Part shown: piece after piece, positions 15,501 through 23,696 of the stretch
Layout of the letters: the number at the start of each line of letters is the position of its first letter
Numbering within the stretch: the first letter of the stretch is position 1
NCBI GenBank assembly: GCA_905234655.1
Contig: CAJOJG010000007.1
Span: 1 to 64,000, forward strand
Direction of reading: 5' to 3'
DNA from: an uncultured Bacteroidales bacterium
GTDB lineage: Bacteria; Bacteroidota; Bacteroidia; Bacteroidales; UBA3824
DNA length: 64,000 nucleotides
Notes under the pieces: model-generated
Databases searched by the model: none
What the model was told of the DNA's origin: nothing
Seen by the model: the letters and a program-made list of their open reading frames with translations, nothing else
Made by a program: the position numbers and the translations under genes

Positions 15501-15974
15501 ATGGCAAACGTAACGTACCTCACAGAAGAGGGCATGAAGAAACTAAACGACGAACTCAACCGCCTTATCGCTGTCGAGAGGCCCAACATATCCCGTCAAA
15601 TTGCCGAAGCCCGCGAGAAGGGCGACTTGTCTGAAAATGCGGAATATGACGCGGCGAAGGAAGCGCAAGGAATGTTGGAGTTGAAGATTGCAAAACTGCA
15701 GGAGACCATCAAGAACTCCCGCGTACTCGACAAGAGCCAGATCCAGTCGGACAAGGTCCAGATCCTCAGCAAGGTCAAGCTCCTCAACGTCAAGGCTAAG
15801 AAGGAAGTGACCTACACGCTCGTGGCAGGCAGCGAGGCCAACCTCAAGGAAGGCAAAATCTCCATCGAGACCCCAATCGCCAAAGGCCTCCTCGGCAAGA
15901 AAGTCGGCGACGTGGCTAAAATCCAAGTCCCTGCCGGAATGTTGGAGTTCAAAGTCCTCGAAATTGGGATTTAA
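15501..15974 (+). CDS. greA: Transcription elongation factor GreA
   Basis: A 157-residue factor that enters the RNA polymerase secondary channel and stimulates cleavage of backtracked RNA. The N-terminal coiled coil (about 8-75) carries the catalytic acidic tip GDLSENAEYDAAKEAQ (Asp42, Glu45), and the C-terminal FKBP-like domain ends PAGMLEFKVLEI. Length is normal. It is followed 57 bp later by a HIT-family gene on the same strand. Its long leader with an internal terminator suggests autoregulation. Confidence 0.95.
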   Translation: MANVTYLTEEGMKKLNDELNRLIAVERPNISRQIAEAREKGDLSENAEYDAAKEAQGMLELKIAKLQETIKNSRVLDKSQIQSDKVQILSKVKLLNVKAKKEVTYTLVAGSEANLKEGKISIETPIAKGLLGKKVGDVAKIQVPAGMLEFKVLEIGI

Positions 15975-16031
15975 GGAGGAGAGAGGGAAGATTAAAGATG
16001 AAAGTACAAAGAGATTAAAGAGTAAAGTATC

Positions 16032-16424
16032 ATGACAATCTTTTCACGTATCATTAAGGGTGAGATTCCCTGTTACAAGATTGCGGAGAACGACGAGTTT
16101 TTTGCATTTCTCGACATCAACCCCATCCAAAAGGGTCACACTCTGGTAGTCCCTAAGGAAGAAATCGACTACATCTTCGCGATGGACGACGCAAAGCTCG
16201 GCAGGTTCAACGCCTTCGCAAAGCGCATAGCCCTCGCCATCGAGAAAGTAATCCCGTGCAAGAAAGTTGGAATGGCGGTAGTAGGCATCGAAGTGCCACA
16301 CGCCCACATACACCTCGTGCCGCTTAACGGCGTCGGAGACATGTCGTTCGAGAACAAGATGACGCTCCCGAAAGAGGAAATGGAGGACATCGCCGCCAAA
16401 ATCAGTGCTAACGTCGTATTGTAA
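16032..16424 (+). CDS. HIT-family nucleotide hydrolase/transferase
   Basis: A 130-residue histidine-triad protein. The triad is His90-x-His92-x-His94 in VPHAHIHLVPL, preceded by the conserved FLDINPIQKGHTLVVPK. Family members hydrolyse adenosine phosphoramidates or dinucleoside polyphosphates; the physiological substrate here is not predictable. It sits between greA and uppP, with 6 bp to uppP, so it probably shares their transcript. Confidence 0.92.
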   Translation: MTIFSRIIKGEIPCYKIAENDEFFAFLDINPIQKGHTLVVPKEEIDYIFAMDDAKLGRFNAFAKRIALAIEKVIPCKKVGMAVVGIEVPHAHIHLVPLNGVGDMSFENKMTLPKEEMEDIAAKISANVVL

Positions 16425-16430
16425 GCCATC

Positions 16431-17279
16431 ATGTCGCTCATAGAAGCTATCATACTCGGCATTGTGCAGGGGCTCACGGAGTTCCTGCCGGTAAGTTCTT
16501 CGGGACACCTACAGATTGGACAACACTTCATGGACATCAACGAGGGCGGCTTGAGATTCGACGTTACAGTCCATGTCGCGACAGTAATGGCGACCCTCGT
16601 GATACTCCGCAAAGAGATTTTGGCGATTATAAAAGGCTTTTTCAAGCCGTTGGCGCCGGCGGGAGAAGGCGTGTCGCTTTGGCGACGTCTTAACGACGAA
16701 CAACGCTACGTCGTGCTTATCGTGATCTCGATGATACCCGTGGGCATCGTTGGATTGTGCTTCAAGGACTACGTGGAAGCGATATTTGAAGGAAGCCTTG
16801 TCGTGGTGGGCTGCTGCCTGATGGTGACTGCCATGCTCCTTGCCCTGACTCACTTCTACAAGCCGCAGGAGCGTGAGACCATATCCCCGCTCCACGCATT
16901 CATAATCGGCATCGCTCAGGCTGTTGCGGTCTTGCCCGGACTTTCACGCTCAGGCTCCACAATCGCCACCGGCCTCCTGCTTGGCAATAAGAAGGAAAGC
17001 CTTGCGCAGTTCTCGTTCCTGATGGTCATACCGCCGATTTTGGGCGAGGCGTTGCTCGAGGTAAGGCACATCGTCGCCCCGAGCGCAGAATACGCCGCTG
17101 AACACGCCGCCGACCTTGCCAGCATACCCACAAGCGCGCTTTTGGCAGGATTCGTCGCAGCGTTTGTATGTGGCTGTTTCGCCTGCAAGTGGATGATACA
17201 GATGGTTAAAAAGGCAAAACTCATCTATTTTGCTGCCTACTGCCTTATCGCCGGCATAGTCTGCATCGTCATTGCATAA
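16431..17279 (+). CDS. uppP: Undecaprenyl-diphosphatase
   Basis: A 282-residue integral membrane enzyme that recycles undecaprenyl diphosphate to the monophosphate carrier used for peptidoglycan and O-antigen. The catalytic blocks [14 protein letters not shown] (about 14-27) and [12 protein letters not shown] (about 160-171) are intact, and about eight hydrophobic segments are visible. In many Bacteroidota uppP sits with a DUF3098 gene, truB and queA; here those are at 23344, 36404 and 37211, so that cluster is split. A strong terminator follows. Confidence 0.94.
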   Translation: MSLIEAIILGIVQGLTEFLPVSSSGHLQIGQHFMDINEGGLRFDVTVHVATVMATLVILRKEILAIIKGFFKPLAPAGEGVSLWRRLNDEQRYVVLIVISMIPVGIVGLCFKDYVEAIFEGSLVVVGCCLMVTAMLLALTHFYKPQERETISPLHAFIIGIAQAVAVLPGLSRSGSTIATGLLLGNKKESLAQFSFLMVIPPILGEALLEVRHIVAPSAEYAAEHAADLASIPTSALLAGFVAAFVCGCFACKWMIQMVKKAKLIYFAAYCLIAGIVCIVIA

Positions 17280-17300
17280 CTACCCGCACGTCTTTAACGT

Positions 17301-17352
17301 AAAAAAACACGAAAAACACTGGAACCATGCCAGGTGTTTTTCGTGTTTTTTT
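17301..17352. terminator. Bidirectional terminator between uppP and the MFS gene
   Basis: AAAAAAACACGAAAAACAC (17301-17319) pairs with GTGTTTTTCGTGTTTTTTT (17334-17352), with GG/CC pairs closing near the loop. It serves both convergent genes. Confidence 0.88.
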
Positions 17353-17358
17353 ATGTGG

Positions 17359-18537
17359 CTACCTCAGCCGTCGCCTCTCGAAAAACTTTCGTGTCGCCAC
17401 TATGAACAGCGTCGTGCCGACTATGTGAGTGAACGAAACCGTCCAAAATGCGGCATTGTATCCGACATGCTCGGCGATGAACCCGCCGATAAGGACGCCA
17501 AGTCCGATGCCAGTGTCCCACGAAACGAGGATTGTGCTGTTTGCAGTGCCGCGCTGATTGTTCGTGGCGGTTGCGATAATCATGTTTTGGAACGCTGGCC
17601 ACATGTGTCCGTTGCCAAGTCCAATCAACAATGCCGAAAGGTAATACCCATACTCATTCTTGAGCGCGACAAATATCGTATAGCCCACAGCCGAAAACAC
17701 AACGCCCTCCACGGCATTCATCACCAACTTGCCTTCGCGCAGTGCCTTGCTGCCCTGTAGCCTCGATATTACAAGTCCCACGGAAAGAATCATGAAGTAT
17801 GTGCCGGCGCCGCCGGTAATGCCGAGTTCGTCGCGTCCGTATATCGCCAAGTAATTGCTCAACACGCCGAAACAAAATCCAAAGAAGACCATGTTGGCCG
17901 CGAGCAGCCAGCCTCTCAGCAAGAAAAACCTGTCGAGCGAAAGTTTTTGTTTAGCCGTGGCGAGTTCGCGGTCTTTGAGCCTGACAGTACCGTCCACTGT
18001 CATTCCCACGAGTGCAATCCCAAACGCTATCCAAAACAGCAGTTGGAAGTCGTGTGTATGGTTATATACAAAAATGCCCACCGACGGCGCGATAGCCATC
18101 GAGATATTGTTGCTAAGTCCGTAAAAGCCAATGCCTTCGTTACGCCTTGACGATGGAAGCACGTCTATGGCGACGGTGGAGTTGGCGACTGTCAACGCTC
18201 CGAAAGGCGCGCCGTGCAGCGTCCTTACGATTGTGAACATCAGCAGCGTCCCTGCCGCCAGGTACCCTCCGAAGAATATGAAGAACAGGAAAAAGCACCA
18301 CATCAGCACTTTTTTCCTCGGGAACGAGTCGACGATAAAACCGCTGAATGGCCTTGCTATCAGTGCCGTGATGGTGTATCCCGACAATACGAGTCCTATC
18401 ATGTCCTTCGGCGCGCCGAACTCCTCGCTCAAATACAGCGGCAACAATGGCGTCAGAAGATAAAAGGAGAAGAACAGCATGAAATTAGCCGTCATCACCT
18501 TACAATAATTGGAGTTCCACAGTTTCTCTTTTGTCAT
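17359..18537 (-). CDS. Major facilitator superfamily transporter
   Basis: A 392-residue inner-membrane transporter with about twelve hydrophobic segments. The loop between helices 2 and 3 (ALIARPFSGFIVDSFPRKKVL) has the typical MFS motif A character, and a second basic loop follows helix 8. The half that begins LYLSEEFGAPKDMIGLVLSG is typical of the YfcJ/arabinose-efflux-like group, suggesting export of a small metabolite or drug. Substrate cannot be inferred. It is a single gene, convergent with uppP and 50 bp downstream of the DUF4143 ATPase gene end. Confidence 0.85.
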   Translation of the reverse strand: MTKEKLWNSNYCKVMTANFMLFFSFYLLTPLLPLYLSEEFGAPKDMIGLVLSGYTITALIARPFSGFIVDSFPRKKVLMWCFFLFFIFFGGYLAAGTLLMFTIVRTLHGAPFGALTVANSTVAIDVLPSSRRNEGIGFYGLSNNISMAIAPSVGIFVYNHTHDFQLLFWIAFGIALVGMTVDGTVRLKDRELATAKQKLSLDRFFLLRGWLLAANMVFFGFCFGVLSNYLAIYGRDELGITGGAGTYFMILSVGLVISRLQGSKALREGKLVMNAVEGVVFSAVGYTIFVALKNEYGYYLSALLIGLGNGHMWPAFQNMIIATATNNQRGTANSTILVSWDTGIGLGVLIGGFIAEHVGYNAAFWTVSFTHIVGTTLFIVATRKFFERRRLR

Positions 18538-18586
18538 TTCGAATCAGAAGTTTGGATTGTTTTTGTCATTTAAAATAGGCTTTCCA

Positions 18587-19729
18587 TTATATTATCTTGT
18601 CGTCCCACATCGCATCAAAAAATCTGTGGACGTTCATAATTTCGATTCCAGCGTCGGTCTTTCGGTCGAATGGGTCGAGGGAGACGGCGATGAGGCGGGC
18701 GGTTGGGAAGTCTTGGCTGAACGCTTTGAGCCCCTTTAAGTGACGGGATTCGATGTTGTCGGTGGATTTGATTTCGATGGCGACTTCCGCGTCGCCCAAT
18801 ACTACGTCCACTTCCTGCCCAGTGTATGTCCGCCAATAACTGATGCGTAAGTCCTTGTGTGTGTAGCCGTTATAGGCGATTATTTCTTGTATTACAAGAT
18901 GCTCGAAGGCGTGGCCATATTCAGGTGTGCCGGGCGTTAGCTCGCGTCGGCGTAGCAGGTAGTTCACTATGCCGACATCGAAGAAGTAAAACCGGCTTGC
19001 CTGTACCATTTTCCTCTTTTGAGACTTGGTGTATGGCGGTATCATGTAGCCTATCAGCGTGTCTATCAGAATGTTGAAATATTCTTTTGCGGTGTTTGCG
19101 CTTACGCCGCAGTCGGAGGCGATGTTTTGGTAGTTGACGATTTCGCCGTCGGCCATCGCCGCCGTTTCGAGGAACCGGGTGAAGCTTGCGAGGTTCCTCA
19201 CTAATGCCTCCGCCTTGATTTCTTCTTTGAGGTATATGTCCACGTATGCTTGTAATAGGCGGCGTGACGCGGTGGATGTGTATATCTTTGGCAACATTCC
19301 GTTGTTGACCGCCTTGTGGATGTCGAAGTCGTCTACCTCCCGGCTGACGAGCGGAAAGAGGTTGCAGGGCAGGGCGCGTCCGCCGAGGGTGTTGACACCG
19401 CTGCGTTTGAGTTTGCGTGCGCTTGAGCCGCAGAGAATGAACCTCGTGCCGCAGTTGCTTATAAGCCAATGGATTTCGTTGAGGAGCACGGGCAGCTGTT
19501 GTATTTCGTCGATTATTACCGTAGTGCCTGTCGGCAAGGCCTTAACTTGTTGGCGGAGTCGCTCGGGGTTGTTTTGGAGGCTGGTGAATATCTCCGACTG
19601 GAGCAGGTCGATGAACACTGCTTTTGGAAAACGTTGGCGGATAAGCGTTGTTTTCCCAGTCTGCCTCGCCCCGAACAGGAACAGGCTTTCTTCCGGCTCG
19701 TCTTCTATTTTGTATATGCGCTGATACAT
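18587..19729 (-). CDS. AAA ATPase with C-terminal DUF4143 nuclease-like domain
   Basis: A 380-residue intact protein. Residues 20-28 are the Walker A GARQTGKTT, VIIDEIQQLP (71-80) is Walker B, and CGSSARK (100-106) is sensor 1. After a winged-helix-like region (about 180-230) the DUF4143 part carries a PD-(D/E)xK-like core: Glu276 in GHAFEHLV, Asp308 in GQEVDVVL and Glu319-x-Lys321 in AIEIKST. These proteins are very common in Bacteroidales and their role is not settled. A perfect 24-bp palindrome lies 50 bp upstream of the start, overlapping the region where the promoter's upstream element should be. The broken ATPase at 768-1624 has the same arrangement. Confidence 0.9.
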   Translation of the reverse strand: MYQRIYKIEDEPEESLFLFGARQTGKTTLIRQRFPKAVFIDLLQSEIFTSLQNNPERLRQQVKALPTGTTVIIDEIQQLPVLLNEIHWLISNCGTRFILCGSSARKLKRSGVNTLGGRALPCNLFPLVSREVDDFDIHKAVNNGMLPKIYTSTASRRLLQAYVDIYLKEEIKAEALVRNLASFTRFLETAAMADGEIVNYQNIASDCGVSANTAKEYFNILIDTLIGYMIPPYTKSQKRKMVQASRFYFFDVGIVNYLLRRRELTPGTPEYGHAFEHLVIQEIIAYNGYTHKDLRISYWRTYTGQEVDVVLGDAEVAIEIKSTDNIESRHLKGLKAFSQDFPTARLIAVSLDPFDRKTDAGIEIMNVHRFFDAMWDDKII

Positions 19730-19757
19730 AGTGGGTTGTGTTTTTGTTGTGTCGGTG

Positions 19758-19765
19758 CAAAGTTA
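19758..19765 (-). promoter_or_regulatory. -7 element TAACTTTG of the DUF4143 ATPase gene
   Basis: The minus strand reads TAACTTTG, 29 bp upstream of the ATG. The position where TTTG would be expected (about 19786) falls inside the palindrome 19779-19839, so a protein bound there could control this promoter. Confidence 0.6.
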
Positions 19766-19778
19766 CAAAACTTTTTTT

Positions 19779-19839
19779 GAAAATCCGCACCGCCACTGCG
19801 GAATTTCATTGAAAATCCGCAGTGGCGGTGCGGATTTTC
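19779..19839. repeat. Perfect 24-bp inverted repeat upstream of the DUF4143 ATPase
   Basis: Arms 19779-19802 and 19816-19839 are exactly complementary (GAAAATCCGCACCGCCACTG begins the left arm) with a 13-bp centre. The G/C content is far above the A/T-rich flanks. It is not followed by a T run on either strand, so it does not look like a simple terminator. It lies between divergently oriented ATPase and ACP genes. Confidence 0.92.
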
Positions 19840-19988
19840 GAGGTTTTGGCATGATGATTTTTTATGCAATATTACCCTTTTTACCCATTTTGGCGGCAAA
19901 TTGGAAAAAAAATTTGCCTTATACAAAAAAAAATACGAAATTTGCACCCGAGAAATTATTTACGTTTATAAAACATCATTACAACAAA

Positions 19989-20234
19989 ATGGAAAAAAAC
20001 GAACTCATAGCAAAGATGAATTCTGTTCTCGCTAACGAATTTGAAGTGGAAGAAAGCGCACTTACCCCCGATGCCAACATCAAGGAGGCGCTCCAACTCG
20101 ACAGCCTCAGCCTCGTGGACATGATCGCCCTCGTCGAGGAGGAGTTCGGCGTGGAGATTAAGGGCCAGAACCTCGGCCAGGTGAAGACTTTCGAGAACCT
20201 CTACGACTTCGTTTACGACAAACTCAACGCTTAG
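19989..20234 (+). CDS. Acyl carrier protein
   Basis: An 81-residue acidic four-helix carrier. The phosphopantetheine attachment site is Ser39 in LQLDSLSLVDMIALVEEEFG. It opens an operon with two hot-dog fold proteins, a thioesterase and a CrtI-like oxidoreductase, so it is a dedicated carrier for that pathway rather than the housekeeping AcpP (which usually sits before fabF). The ATG at 19989 was chosen because it follows an A-rich leader and gives family length; the frame is open upstream only through the palindrome region. Confidence 0.92.
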   Translation: MEKNELIAKMNSVLANEFEVEESALTPDANIKEALQLDSLSLVDMIALVEEEFGVEIKGQNLGQVKTFENLYDFVYDKLNA

Positions 20235-20244
20235 CACGTATTTT

Positions 20245-20685
20245 ATGTCAGCACCTGTGATGTATTCCGGCGACGGCATCAAGACATTCATCCCGCAGCG
20301 GGAGCCGATGCTCATGGTCGATAAGCTCTTCGCCTGTGACGAGTCGACGGTGGAGACGGGGCTTAAGGTCCTCGACTCCAATATCTTCGTATATGAAGGC
20401 GGCGTGGTGTCCGAGGCGGGGATGATAGAGCACATCGCGCAGTCGGCGGCTTGTTTCGCCGGTTATAACGACTGGATTAACAACCGCCCGATTGTGCTTG
20501 GCTACATCGCCGAAATCAAGAAATTCGCGCTCTCTGCCGCCGCGCACGTGGGCGACGAGCTTGTGTCGAGCCTCAAAGTGGTGTCCCAGGCGATGAACAT
20601 CACCCTCATGGACGCCACCACCACCATCGACGGCAAGGTGGCGGCATCGTGCAAAATCAAGATTTTCATGGACAAGAAGAAATAG
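20245..20685 (+). CDS. Hot-dog dehydratase-like subunit lacking the catalytic His (ApeP-like)
   Basis: A 146-residue FabA/FabZ-fold protein beginning FIPQREPMLMVDKL. In FabZ the catalytic pair is a His (HFPG) and a Glu fourteen residues later. Here the Glu is present (Glu62 in GMIEHIAQSAACFAGY) but the His position is Phe48. The neighbouring protein at 21168 has the reverse situation. In aryl-polyene synthesis the ApeI/ApeP dehydratases work as a heteromeric pair, so the two proteins probably complete each other's active site. The gene begins 10 bp after the ACP stop and touches the next gene. Confidence 0.8.
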   Translation: MSAPVMYSGDGIKTFIPQREPMLMVDKLFACDESTVETGLKVLDSNIFVYEGGVVSEAGMIEHIAQSAACFAGYNDWINNRPIVLGYIAEIKKFALSAAAHVGDELVSSLKVVSQAMNITLMDATTTIDGKVAASCKIKIFMDKKK

Positions 20686-21147
20686 ATGGAGACTCAAGTC
20701 AACAGCAACACGCAGACCCTTAGCGTCTCCTTCGACTTCCAGGTGCCATTCTATGACCTCGACGGCATACAGATGGTCTGGCACGGCAATTATGTCAAGT
20801 ACATGGAGGACGCCCGCGAGAGGTTTGGCGCAAAATATGGGTTCGAGTACCTGCACATCTTCAACAGCGGCTATACCGCGCCGGTAGTGGACTTGCACAT
20901 CAAGTACCGCAACTCCGCACGAATCAGCGAAACGCTCCGTATGACAATAACATACGTGCCTACGCGCGCTGCAAAGATGATGTTCCGCTACGAGATTATG
21001 CGCCCATCCGACAACGCCTTGATTATCGAGGCGGAGACCACACAGTTGTTCGTGTCGAGGTCGGGGGAGTTCGAACCCACCAACCCTGATTTCTACGCCG
21101 CGTGGAAGGAGCGTTGGAATGTCGGAGGCTCCTATGACAGAAAGTAA
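20686..21147 (+). CDS. 4HBT-family acyl thioesterase
   Basis: A 153-residue hot-dog thioesterase. FYDLDGIQMVWHGNYVKYME followed by DAR is the 4-hydroxybenzoyl-CoA thioesterase signature, with Asp26, His33, Asn35 and Glu41 in the usual positions. It would release or proofread acyl chains from ACP or CoA. The ATG follows directly on the stop of the dehydratase-like gene, so translation is coupled. Aryl-polyene clusters carry a thioesterase of this kind (ApeK-like), consistent with the operon. Confidence 0.87.
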   Translation: METQVNSNTQTLSVSFDFQVPFYDLDGIQMVWHGNYVKYMEDARERFGAKYGFEYLHIFNSGYTAPVVDLHIKYRNSARISETLRMTITYVPTRAAKMMFRYEIMRPSDNALIIEAETTQLFVSRSGEFEPTNPDFYAAWKERWNVGGSYDRK

Positions 21148-21167
21148 CCAGCACAAAGAAACAGAAA

Positions 21168-21539
21168 ATGCTTGTAAAAGATTTTTATACGATAGACGGC
21201 AAGGAGGCGCAGGCTGACGGCGCGGCTGTATATAGCGTGTCGCTCAATGCTGCGCATGACGTGTATAAAGGCCATTTTCCCGAGCGTCCGATAACGCCTG
21301 GTGTCTGCAACATACAGATGATTAAGGAGTTGGCAGAGGATTCGTGCGGGAGGCAGTTGACCTTGACGGCGATAGACCGATGCCGCCTTACCTCGATGGT
21401 GACTCCCGACGGCTCGCCAAAACTGAATGTGAAAATCCAGTGGGATGCCGCCGACAGTAATAAACTCGCCGCCACAATCTATTACGGCGACACTACTTAT
21501 ATGACCCTGTCAGGCACTGTGGCTGAACGAGTTGTATAG
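21168..21539 (+). CDS. FabZ-like dehydratase subunit lacking the catalytic Glu (ApeI-like)
   Basis: A 123-residue hot-dog protein. YKGHFPERPITPGVCNIQMI matches the FabZ active-site strand and helix: His36 is present, but the position fourteen residues later, normally Glu (or Asp), is Gln50. With the protein at 20245, which has the Glu and lacks the His, it would make one complete dehydratase site in a heterodimer. Alternatively Gln50 could support reduced activity. It is in the ACP operon, 20 bp after the thioesterase. Confidence 0.82.
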   Translation: MLVKDFYTIDGKEAQADGAAVYSVSLNAAHDVYKGHFPERPITPGVCNIQMIKELAEDSCGRQLTLTAIDRCRLTSMVTPDGSPKLNVKIQWDAADSNKLAATIYYGDTTYMTLSGTVAERVV

Positions 21540-21597
21540 GAAAGAGGAGAGAGGAAAGAGGAGAGATGAATGAGGATAGAAAATAGTTGATAGTAAA

Positions 21598-23082
21598 TTG
21601 AAAGTTGACGTTGCGATAATCGGTGCGGGCTTGGGCGGTCTGCAATGTGCTTACATCCTTGCAAAACGTGGGATGAAGGTGGTCGTTTTGGAGAAGAATC
21701 ATCTCCTCGGCGGCTGCATACAGACGTTTGCGCGTCGCGGGCAGAAGTTTGACACTGGGTTCCATTATGTCGGCGGACTTGACGACGGACAGCCGTTGAA
21801 TATGCTTTTCAGGAAGTTCGGCTTGATGGATTTGCCGTGGCAACGCCTTGATTCTGATGGCTTTGACGTAGTTGTGTATGGCGGCAGGTCGTACATGGTG
21901 CCTTCGGGTTTCGACAGGTTCCGCGAGAAGATGAAAGGATATTTCCCCGGCTCGTCAGCGGAAATTGACACGTATTCCGGCTTTCTTGAACACGTCGCGA
22001 CGGATATTTTTGGCAGTTTTGAGCGCGCTGGCGAGGCTAACATGCAAGAAGATTCGCTCTTCTCGCGCGGCGCGTATGATTTCCTTACCTCCACAGTCCA
22101 CAATCCGACGCTCCAAAACGTCCTCTCCGGCACTTCGCCGAAGTTGACGCTCCAGAAAGAAACGCTCCCGCTTTACACTTTTGCGCAAATAAATGCGTCG
22201 TTCATCCTTTCGGCATACCGGCTGAGGGGCGGCGGAATGCAAGTTGCGGAGTCGTTGGCGGAGAGCATCAGGAAATTTGGCGGCGAGATAATCCGCGATG
22301 CCGAGGTGACACGCCTTGTGGAGAACAATGGCGTGGTCGATACACTCGAAGTCGCTGGGCATGAGCCTGTTGATGCAAAAATAATCATCGCCGACATCCA
22401 TCCGTCACAGTTTGTGCGCATCGCTGGCGAAACGTCTTTCGTCCGCAAAATATACAAGAAGCGTATTCTCGGACTTCAGAACGGCTTTGGCATGTTTACC
22501 GCCAATATCGCCCTGAAACCCAACAAGATAAAGTATCTCAACCGCAATATTTACATCCACAACACGGACGACGTATGGTCTGAGGGGCAGCAGACGGCGG
22601 CTGAAATGCCAAGATGTTGCCTTGTAAGTTTTGGCGTTCCCGGGGTGGGGGAGGAGTACGCCACCAACATCGACCTCTTGACACCGATGCAGTGGGCGGA
22701 CGTTGAGCCATTTGCCGGTACAAGGGTTATGCAGCGTCCCGAGGCTTATAATGAACTCAAAGAACGCAAAGCCGCCCAACTTATTGATTTGGCGGATAGT
22801 TATGTCCCTGGTCTTAAAGATTCGGTTGAATATGTCTACACATCGACGCCACTTACATACGCCGACTACACCGGCACTGAGCAAGGCTCGGCGTATGGAG
22901 TTAACAAGGATTATAACCGGCTCGCCTACACGCTCCTGACACCGATGTCGCCGATTCCTAATGTGTTTTTCACTGGTCAAAACCTCAGCCTCCACGGCAT
23001 CCTCGGCGTGTCGATGACTTCGCTTTTCACGTGTGCGGCTGCGTTGAAGGAAAAACCAGGGCTGGATGTGTTCGGTGCGTGA
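21598..23082 (+). CDS. CrtI/RetSat-like FAD-dependent oxidoreductase, copy B
   Basis: A 494-residue flavoprotein. VDVAIIGAGLGGLQCAYILA (GxGxxG) and VVLEKNHLLGGCIQTF form the FAD-binding N-terminus; VFFTGQNLSLHGILGVSMTS is the C-terminal FAD contact. It is the last gene of the ACP/dehydratase/thioesterase operon and a distant paralogue of the protein at 4560-6080. No phytoene synthase is present, so the substrate is probably an ACP-bound or free polyene. The start is a TTG (21598), forced by a stop at 21577-21579 and the lack of an in-frame ATG; it is preceded by a purine-rich AGAGGA repeat (21541-21580). Confidence 0.8.
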   Translation: MKVDVAIIGAGLGGLQCAYILAKRGMKVVVLEKNHLLGGCIQTFARRGQKFDTGFHYVGGLDDGQPLNMLFRKFGLMDLPWQRLDSDGFDVVVYGGRSYMVPSGFDRFREKMKGYFPGSSAEIDTYSGFLEHVATDIFGSFERAGEANMQEDSLFSRGAYDFLTSTVHNPTLQNVLSGTSPKLTLQKETLPLYTFAQINASFILSAYRLRGGGMQVAESLAESIRKFGGEIIRDAEVTRLVENNGVVDTLEVAGHEPVDAKIIIADIHPSQFVRIAGETSFVRKIYKKRILGLQNGFGMFTANIALKPNKIKYLNRNIYIHNTDDVWSEGQQTAAEMPRCCLVSFGVPGVGEEYATNIDLLTPMQWADVEPFAGTRVMQRPEAYNELKERKAAQLIDLADSYVPGLKDSVEYVYTSTPLTYADYTGTEQGSAYGVNKDYNRLAYTLLTPMSPIPNVFFTGQNLSLHGILGVSMTSLFTCAAALKEKPGLDVFGA

Positions 23083-23121
23083 ACATGAGCAAACGCCGTG
23101 GGCGTTTGGATTTTTTTTTTG

Positions 23122-23298
23122 AACATAAATTAAAACGAATTGTAACGAATTAAAACGAATTTAAGGCATTGTGTTAAAGTGAATTTAATGCATTATCGAA
23201 ATATAACGAATTTAAGGCATTGTAGACATAAAACGAAATAAAGCGAATAGCGGTGGTTAATTCGTTTTAATTCATTTAAATTCGTTTTAATTTATGTT
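23122..23298. repeat. AACGAATT word array bounded by perfect 20-bp inverted repeats
   Basis: AACATAAATTAAAACGAATT (23122-23141) is repeated exactly in inverse at 23279-23298. Between them are several copies of TAAAACGAATT and GAATTTAAGGCATT. No frame or promoter is apparent. It lies between two same-strand genes, so it is not placed simply as a terminator for convergent genes. Confidence 0.85.
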
Positions 23299-23343
23299 GA
23301 AGAAGAAACAAGTAATGTATAACTAATTAATGTTTAGTAGATT

Positions 23344-23592
23344 ATGGAAGATAATAAAGAAAAATCGGAAATTACTTTTGCGTTTGCCAAGGAGAATTAC
23401 AAGTTGGTTCTCATCGGGCTTGGCATAATCATAGTCGGCTTTATCCTGATGGCTGGCGGCGGCAGCGACGACCCAAATGTCTTCGACGAGTCGATATTCA
23501 GCTTCACCCGCATCACCCTCGCGCCTATTGTCGTCCTGTTCGGCTTTGGCTTCGAGATTTATGCTATCATGCACAAGCCAAAAGAGGAATAG
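23344..23592 (+). CDS. DUF3098 small membrane protein
   Basis: An 82-residue protein with two hydrophobic segments (about 20-37 and 53-74) separated by the conserved GGGSDDPNVFDESIFSFTRI and LAPIVVLFGF block. DUF3098 is restricted to Bacteroidota and usually lies between ftsX and uppP; its function is unknown. Here neither neighbour is adjacent: the flanks are a word-repeat array and a restriction-modification island. The gene is complete. Confidence 0.88.
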   Translation: MEDNKEKSEITFAFAKENYKLVLIGLGIIIVGFILMAGGGSDDPNVFDESIFSFTRITLAPIVVLFGFGFEIYAIMHKPKEE

Positions 23593-23696
23593 TGTAATTG
23601 CGGCTGTTCGGACGGCGGAAGTGTGTCGCCGTTCAAACGCCGTTAATGGGTACATTAGTCAAAGCCCATAATGATTTTGCACCACTTAACCTCTAA

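Noticed and set aside
23122..23298. Possible CRISPR array
   Set aside because: The repeated words are short, unevenly spaced, present on both strands and have no unique spacers of constant length; no cas gene is nearby.
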